DNA of 42,395 nt from a virus: the IMG/VR virus record IMGVR_UViG_3300044946_000094, positions 1 through 42,395 of that record; one strand, written 5' to 3'. The notes beneath the pieces are model-generated. The model did not search any database. It saw only the letters and a list, made by a program, of their open reading frames with translations, and had not been told where the DNA came from. The position numbers and the translations under genes were made by a program. This document shows positions 38,385 to 42,395 of this stretch, one piece after another (the stretch's first letter is position 1; each line of letters starts with the position of its first letter).

Positions 38385-38594
38385 ATGAGCCAAAGGCTTG
38401 AGTGCTATCTAGGTCCGTGGGATGGCGAGGAAATCATTGTCGACGACTGGTGTCGCGAGATAAGGTTCCCATTGCCGACGCATTGCTGGGCGTCACCGTC
38501 GCCGGCCGGAGAGTCCGAGCCGCTGCACATTGAGTCGCGGATAGGAGTGGGAAGTCAGGCGCCGGTTGGATGCGCGGGAGATCAGCTTACCTAA
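38385..38594 (+). CDS. Small unknown protein
   Basis: 69 aa, ATG immediately after the previous stop. MSQRLECYLGPWDGEEIIVD is a known type of strand-turn opening in small phage proteins of unknown function (LGPxDGEE). The C-terminus is Gly/Ser-rich. Confidence 0.55.
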   Translation: MSQRLECYLGPWDGEEIIVDDWCREIRFPLPTHCWASPSPAGESEPLHIESRIGVGSQAPVGCAGDQLT

Positions 38595-38612
38595 GCCACA
38601 GTTGATTGTGCC

Positions 38613-38828
38613 GTGACGAATTACGACGAGTATCATGAATGGCGTCGCTCGCTATCGGAGATGCTTGAGGCGGCGATTAAGAGCGGTGCGATAAAGCCCA
38701 CGGCAAAAGCGATCGCCTATGACGATCTGACACCGCCGTTCGCCTGCACCGTGTGTCTTGCGTGGTGCAATGATTTGCTTCGCGCCTGCCCGAACTGTGG
38801 TCAGCCTCGTGGACAAGAAGCCATCTGA
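38613..38828 (+). CDS. Small zinc-ribbon protein
   Basis: 71 aa from GTG 38613. A helical start (YDEYHEWRRSLSEMLEAAIK) is followed by FACTVCLAWCNDLLRACPNC, a CxxC...CxxC ribbon with 13-residue spacing. Overlaps the next start by 20 bases. Confidence 0.62.
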   Translation: MTNYDEYHEWRRSLSEMLEAAIKSGAIKPTAKAIAYDDLTPPFACTVCLAWCNDLLRACPNCGQPRGQEAI

Positions 38829-38940
38829 GAAGACCCACCACTTGCTCATCATCATCGGCGTCGGGAAGCCGAAACCAGGCCAGAAAGTCGGGTTCCGGGG
38901 CGCCAAGAAGAAAGCGAAAGCTCAACCCAAAGAGAAATAG
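38809..38940 (+). CDS. Small basic unknown protein
   Basis: 43 aa from GTG 38809: VDKKPSEKTHHLLIIIGVGK, then a Lys-rich tail (GAKKKAKAQPKEK). The start is uncertain; the frame extends upstream inside the zinc-ribbon gene. Confidence 0.45.
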   Translation: MDKKPSEKTHHLLIIIGVGKPKPGQKVGFRGAKKKAKAQPKEK

Positions 38941-38943
38941 CCA

Positions 38944-39150
38944 ATGCCTTACGCCGCGATGATGGTCGTCAACGGCCAAGTCCAGTACCAAACCGTAGGC
39001 CAAGCGGACACAAACCCGCAGACGTTCCAGACGATGCTCAGTAACTCACCACAGGATGGCATCGCCCATCTCTTTGAATTCGAGATCAGCGATACGACGG
39101 GGCAACTCACGTCAGCGAGCATGGACAAAGTCGCGATCGCGCTGACGTAA
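38944..39150 (+). CDS. Small unknown protein, possibly related to the protein at 3727
   Basis: 68 aa. MPYAAMMVVNGQVQYQTVGQ, then DGIAHLFEFEISDTTG. Similar in order of strands to the protein at 3727 (DGQV, HLVELY). Its stop overlaps the next ATG. Confidence 0.55.
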   Translation: MPYAAMMVVNGQVQYQTVGQADTNPQTFQTMLSNSPQDGIAHLFEFEISDTTGQLTSASMDKVAIALT

Positions 39151-39494
39151 TGGAACTCTACGAAGCGATCGACGCGGCAGAGGCGGACTTGGACAGACTC
39201 AAGGCCGCGACAGGTGATCAATGCGTAGCGTTTAGCATCCTCCAAACACGCCGGCTAGCAAAGCGCTTCGAGCGCGATCCGCTATACGTCTCCTTCGCGA
39301 GATTCGGTCACGGCATGGCGCGATCGTTTTACGCTTCGTCTGAATTGCTCGACATATTCGAGCGTGACTGTGGGCCATTGCCGCAGCATCCGCATCCGAA
39401 TGTGGGCGTCTACTGGTCCATAGGTCGACCTCACCCTGCAACTTCGACACGGAAGCGCTTCGACGCTGTGCGTGGCGAGTGGTATTCCGTCTAA
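39150..39494 (+). CDS. Unknown protein
   Basis: 114 aa. Helical start (ELYEAIDAAEADLDRLKAAT), a basic helix (FSILQTRRLAKRFERDPLYV) and an aromatic C-terminal half (ARFGHGMARSFYASSELLDI). No motif. Stop overlaps the next ATG (TAATG). Confidence 0.6.
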   Translation: MELYEAIDAAEADLDRLKAATGDQCVAFSILQTRRLAKRFERDPLYVSFARFGHGMARSFYASSELLDIFERDCGPLPQHPHPNVGVYWSIGRPHPATSTRKRFDAVRGEWYSV

Positions 39495-39694
39495 TGCCGT
39501 TCCGCAGCGGCAAGTCTCAGAAAGTGATCGGCGAAAATATTGCCGAGTATCATCACGGCCCCTCGTTCAAGAAGATCGAGGAGAAGCACGGGAAAGAGAC
39601 AGCCGACAAGGTCGCAGTCGCGGCCGCGGAATCGAACGCACGGAAGACTGGTGGATTTCGGTCACGGAGGAAGCGTGGCAAGAAAGAAGACTGA
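39494..39694 (+). CDS. Small conserved-type phage protein
   Basis: 66 aa from ATG 39494. MPFRSGKSQKVIGENIAEYH, KKIEEKHGKETADKVAVAAA and a basic tail (FRSRRKRGKKED). The SG-x-S-x-x-VI-x-x-NI start with an HGKE-x-A-x-x-x-A helix is a recurrent phage pattern of unknown function, often near structural or packaging genes. Confidence 0.68.
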   Translation: MPFRSGKSQKVIGENIAEYHHGPSFKKIEEKHGKETADKVAVAAAESNARKTGGFRSRRKRGKKED

Positions 39695-39875
39695 CGCTGG
39701 TATCTCGCCCAAGCGCGAGCAGGACGACGAAGCCGAGAACGACAAGAACCGGATCGACAACATCATCGGCGAACTCGGGAAGACGGGCAAGCAAGGTGGC
39801 CAGTGGGCACCGCCGCAAGTGACTTCGCGCAAGAAGCCCAAGGGCAACGAGACGACTGGGTGGCGCTCATTCTGA
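39675..39875 (+). CDS. Small basic/acidic unknown protein
   Basis: 66 aa from GTG 39675, overlapping the previous gene by 20 bases. VARKKTDAGISPKREQDDEA, then a helix (NRIDNIIGELGKTGKQGGQW). The start is inferred; a longer frame to 39540 overlaps the previous gene fully. Confidence 0.5.
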   Translation: MARKKTDAGISPKREQDDEAENDKNRIDNIIGELGKTGKQGGQWAPPQVTSRKKPKGNETTGWRSF

Positions 39876-39976
39876 TGCACTGGAGCCAGACGCGCGTTTC
39901 GTCGCATAGCCCATCACGCGCCGGCATCCCCGTGTCGCTCGGGCTTCCCGCGACAGCAGCACGGTTCCGAGGCTGA
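39875..39976 (+). CDS. Possible micro-ORF before terminase
   Basis: 33 codons, TGATG junction with the previous stop, beginning MHWSQTRVSSHSPSRAGIPV. Composition is weak. It occupies the 119-base gap before the terminase. Confidence 0.3.
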   Translation: MHWSQTRVSSHSPSRAGIPVSLGLPATAARFRG

Positions 39977-39994
39977 ATATGAACGCTCGCGGAG

Positions 39995-41536
39995 ATGGCC
40001 GCTAGCACTCTCTGGAAACCGCTCTCAATCCCACAGGCCAAGTTCCTGGCCGCCAAAGAATTCGAGGTCCTGTACGGAGGCGCCAAAGGCGGAATGAAAA
40101 CGGAGTCGCTCGTGGTTGGCCCACTCCATCAGGTGGGCCATGAGCGTTTTAAGGGGCTCCTCCTCCGCGAACACTTCGACGAACTGCAAGAAATCCAGGA
40201 CCGGTGCAGGCGCTACTACACACCGCTCGGTGCGGTTTGGCTCGCCAAAGACACGGTCTGGAAGTTCCCCTCGGGCGCCCGCGTCTGGATTGGCTACTGC
40301 GAGCGCAAAGAGCACGCCGAGCAGTACCAGGGCTGGGAACTCACGTATGTAGGCTTTGACGAGATCGGGAACGTCAAAGACGAAGAGATTTGGGACACGC
40401 TCTTAGCTGAGATCCGGTGTCCTGATCCCGCGCTCGTGCCCATGGCGCGCTGCAGTGCGAACCCGGGCGGTCCCGGCCATGCGTGGGTCAAGCGGCGGTT
40501 CATTGTTCCGACGAACTACGGCGCTCAGGTGGCAACCCGCGAGTTCGACATACCAGAGCTCGGCAAAACGACCCTCTCGGTGCGGTTCATTCCGTCGCGA
40601 GTGACCGACAACCCGATCTACCGGAACGACGCGCAGTACATGGCGCAGTTGTACAACCTGCCTGAGACCCAACGCCAGCAGAAGCTGTTCGGCAACTGGG
40701 ATGTGGGTGAAGGTATGGCGTTGGACGAACTCAATCGCGGCATGCATTGGGTGCCCAAACCCGAAATGATTCCCGACCACTGGTATATCTGGGGGTCATT
40801 CGACTGGGGATTCCAACACCCGTGGAGCTTTGTCACGGGAGCGATGAATAGCCGAGGCGAAGCGATCATTCTTGACTCGATTGGTGGTTGGCGGCAGCGA
40901 CCGGACGAGATTGTCGAGCGTGTGCACGAGCACATGACGCTCCTCTTTCCGATGCACGGCCCGAGACGTTACGCCAAACTGATCGCTGGGCGCGACTGCT
41001 TCGACGAACAGAAAGCTCGGGAAGCGCGAGGCTACGCCACGCCCAAGATCGCCGAGCATTTCGAGAAAGCCGGCATGGTGCTCTGGCCGGCGAACAACGC
41101 GCGCGTATTCGGGCTCACAAATCTCCGTCAGTACCTCGCCTGGCGCGGTCTCTTGAACGCAGACGGTACGCAGCGGAAGCCTTTGCTCACGATTGCCTCA
41201 ACGTTAGGCAACGAGAACCTCTGGCAGGTCCTGCAAAGCCTCGTGATCGACGTGCGGAACCGAGAGGACTCGCTCAAGGTCAACGCCAACGGGGAGACCG
41301 GAAAGGGCGGCGACGATGCCTATGATGCGCTGCGTTATCTCATGGCCGATCGCCCCTACGTCCCGAAAGATCCGCCATCAGAAAAGCGTGACCCATCGCT
41401 AATCGATCCGATGGCTGAGATCTACGAGGAATTGGCGAGCCTGCCGGCGACCAATGGGCTTACGGGACTCACTTCGCAAGGCCTGGAATCGAGATTCGGG
41501 CACGGCAGCTTCGACCAATTCGGACCGAACTTTTGA
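39995..41536 (+). CDS. terL: Terminase large subunit
   Basis: 513 aa, ATG after GCGGAG. The packaging ATPase has Walker A GGAKGGMKTE (residues 28-37), Walker B LTYVGFDEIG with acidic pair Asp122/Glu123, and a CSANPGG coupling motif near 150. The nuclease domain has SFDWGFQHPW (about 268) and ends with DAYDALRYLM, typical of the RNase H-like nuclease. It cuts and drives DNA into the procapsid with the portal. Length is normal for a terminase_6-type protein. Confidence 0.92.
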   Translation: MAASTLWKPLSIPQAKFLAAKEFEVLYGGAKGGMKTESLVVGPLHQVGHERFKGLLLREHFDELQEIQDRCRRYYTPLGAVWLAKDTVWKFPSGARVWIGYCERKEHAEQYQGWELTYVGFDEIGNVKDEEIWDTLLAEIRCPDPALVPMARCSANPGGPGHAWVKRRFIVPTNYGAQVATREFDIPELGKTTLSVRFIPSRVTDNPIYRNDAQYMAQLYNLPETQRQQKLFGNWDVGEGMALDELNRGMHWVPKPEMIPDHWYIWGSFDWGFQHPWSFVTGAMNSRGEAIILDSIGGWRQRPDEIVERVHEHMTLLFPMHGPRRYAKLIAGRDCFDEQKAREARGYATPKIAEHFEKAGMVLWPANNARVFGLTNLRQYLAWRGLLNADGTQRKPLLTIASTLGNENLWQVLQSLVIDVRNREDSLKVNANGETGKGGDDAYDALRYLMADRPYVPKDPPSEKRDPSLIDPMAEIYEELASLPATNGLTGLTSQGLESRFGHGSFDQFGPNF

Positions 41537-41547
41537 GAGAGAAATAA

Positions 41548-42060
41548 ATGGCCGCTAACTTCATTCCTGGCGACAAAGAGTCCCGAGTCTACCAGTCCAT
41601 CTTCGGTGGCCAGGACTATCTCCGCTGGCATCACCCTGGGTATTTGGGCACACCAGGATCAGGAGCCGCCAACGACCCGCTAGGTGGCGCCGCTAGTCAG
41701 GCCACGGGATTGGTGCAGGGCGGCCGGCTCATAGACACCACCAGCTTACCACTGCTCCCCGTAGGAGTCTATTTCGCCGCGTTCCCGATGAACAGCATCC
41801 AGCCTATCTCGGTGCACTTGCTGCTTACGTGGACGGGCGGCGGCACGATCACGTCGTCGATCTATACGACGTACAAGGATCACCTCACGCAGTACAATCT
41901 CTTCACAGGGATTGGAGCCATCACGAGCGGCGCTGAGCAAATCTCGACGCTCGCGGCTGGTGTGGGCGAGCAATGGGCGATCGTCAAGCTCACCGTAGCG
42001 ACTGCGACAGCCACGATTACCGGTTGGACGCGCGCTGAGTACAACGGCCAGAAGATCTAA
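41548..42060 (+). CDS. Unknown virion-type protein
   Basis: 170 aa, ATG after GAGAGAGAAATAA. N-terminal segment (NFIPGDKESRVYQSIFGGQD) precedes a Gly-rich stretch and a beta-rich body (LLPVGVYFAAFPMNSIQPIS, VHLLLTWTGGGTITSSIYTT, QWAIVKLTVATATATITGWT). The beta-sandwich-like pattern and its place between terminase and tail fibre suggest a structural or tail-associated protein. Function not established. Confidence 0.6.
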   Translation: MAANFIPGDKESRVYQSIFGGQDYLRWHHPGYLGTPGSGAANDPLGGAASQATGLVQGGRLIDTTSLPLLPVGVYFAAFPMNSIQPISVHLLLTWTGGGTITSSIYTTYKDHLTQYNLFTGIGAITSGAEQISTLAAGVGEQWAIVKLTVATATATITGWTRAEYNGQKI

Positions 42061-42119
42061 CTAACGGACTCCTGACAATGAGCTTCATTCTCTTGGTCGC
42101 TGCGGCGGTCTGACTCCTC

Positions 42120-42395
42120 ATGCCCGCGAATCTCTACCCCGCCACGAATAGCGCCTTGGCGAACGAGGGCCAAGCATTAGCGAACCTCCAGAACGCCTTG
42201 CACGCCTACTACGCCCAGGCGGGCCAGCCGCTCAGCAACATGACGCAGCAGGGCGCGATGGCGGCCGCTCTCGCGGAACTCCTAGCCAAATATCGACCCA
42301 TGGCGCCCAAATACTCGTACCCGGTGACGAATACAGCGTTAGCGAACGATGGGCTCGCGCTCATCAATCTCGCCGATGAGATGATCGCCTACTTC
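42120..42395 (+). CDS. Tail fibre, 5' part (continues at base 1)
   Basis: ATG at 42120 opens a frame without stop to the window end and continues into the 1-1927 frame. It encodes 60 residues before the internal Met at 42300 (equal to base 32). These residues (MPANLYPATNSALANEGQAL and on) form one copy of an anchor module, YP-x-TN-x-ALANEG-x-AL-x-NL, ending in a PL-x-x-M-x-QQG-x-x-AA-x-AEL helix. A second copy starts at 42300. A related module starts the tailspike protein at 1931. Such shared N-termini normally attach alternative receptor-binding proteins to the same tail position. No strong Shine-Dalgarno is seen before 42120, so translation from 42300 is also possible. Confidence 0.75.
   Translation, partial: MPANLYPATNSALANEGQALANLQNALHAYYAQAGQPLSNMTQQGAMAAALAELLAKYRPMAPKYSYPVTNTALANDGLALINLADEMIAYF
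42269..42395. repeat. Terminal direct repeat, right copy (circular closure overlap)
   Basis: Identical to bases 1-127, base for base. After removing one copy the unique genome is 42,268 bp. Confidence 0.95.

Noticed and set aside
42078-42113. 11-codon ORF MSFILLVAAAV before the tail-fibre start
   Set aside because: Too short to support, no clear ribosome site.

Overview
The window is a complete, circularly closed genome of a tailed double-stranded DNA phage (Caudoviricetes) with a short-tailed, podovirus-like virion. The first and last 127 bases are identical, so the unique circle is 42,268 bp. A tail-fibre gene is cut by the arbitrary linear ends. No tail tape measure, sheath or tail tube gene is visible. 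The virion genes look like a P22-type set: large portal with a long C-terminal tail, scaffold, HK97-fold coat, gp4-like adaptor, beta-propeller-like tail protein, and several large Ala/Gln/Gly-rich candidate ejection proteins. No DNA or RNA polymerase, helicase, integrase or ParA is recognisable, so the phage probably relies on host polymerases and is probably virulent. The host cannot be named from the sequence. The spanin-like and lysis genes suggest a Gram-negative (diderm) bacterium, and the moderately high GC, frequent GTG starts and Big_2-type Ig domains fit many soil or aquatic phyla.

Layout. (1) About 39,995 to 42,395 and on through 1 to 18,959, plus strand: packaging and virion genes in the order large terminase, 170-aa protein, Ig-repeat tail fibre, beta-helix tailspike, two small proteins, portal, scaffold, coat, connector and tail genes, then four candidate ejection proteins. 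(2) 18,943 to 19,600, minus strand: an inserted set of four very small genes, three of them membrane proteins. (3) 19,619 to 22,863, plus strand: lysis cassette with several single-span membrane proteins, an M15-type peptidase endolysin, a patatin-like phospholipase and a spanin-like protein. (4) 22,798 to 25,090, minus strand: ten small early genes. (5) 25,091 to 25,204: divergent control region with two back-to-back promoters and a perfect 8-1-8 palindrome. (6) 25,205 to about 36,630, plus strand: early operon with a Cro-like regulator, a recombination-type protein with an SSB-like C-terminal tip, a replication initiator containing a candidate origin, a Gam/Gp157-like protein, a C5-cytosine methyltransferase, an HNH nuclease and a RusA-like resolvase. 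(7) 36,634 to 39,976: a tRNA-Tyr and a run of short unknown genes leading into the terminase.

Genes are packed with ATGA/GTGA stop-start overlaps, which points to long operons with translational coupling. The most distinctive signals are: six TCGCGA palindromes at exact 10-bp spacing followed by a 54-nt C-free purine tract and five DnaA-like boxes, all inside the initiator gene; a phage-encoded patatin-like lipase in the lysis cassette; a three-copy virion-anchor module shared by two receptor-binding proteins; an initiator-like tRNA on the minus strand between portal and scaffold; and the antisense micro-cassette of membrane proteins.
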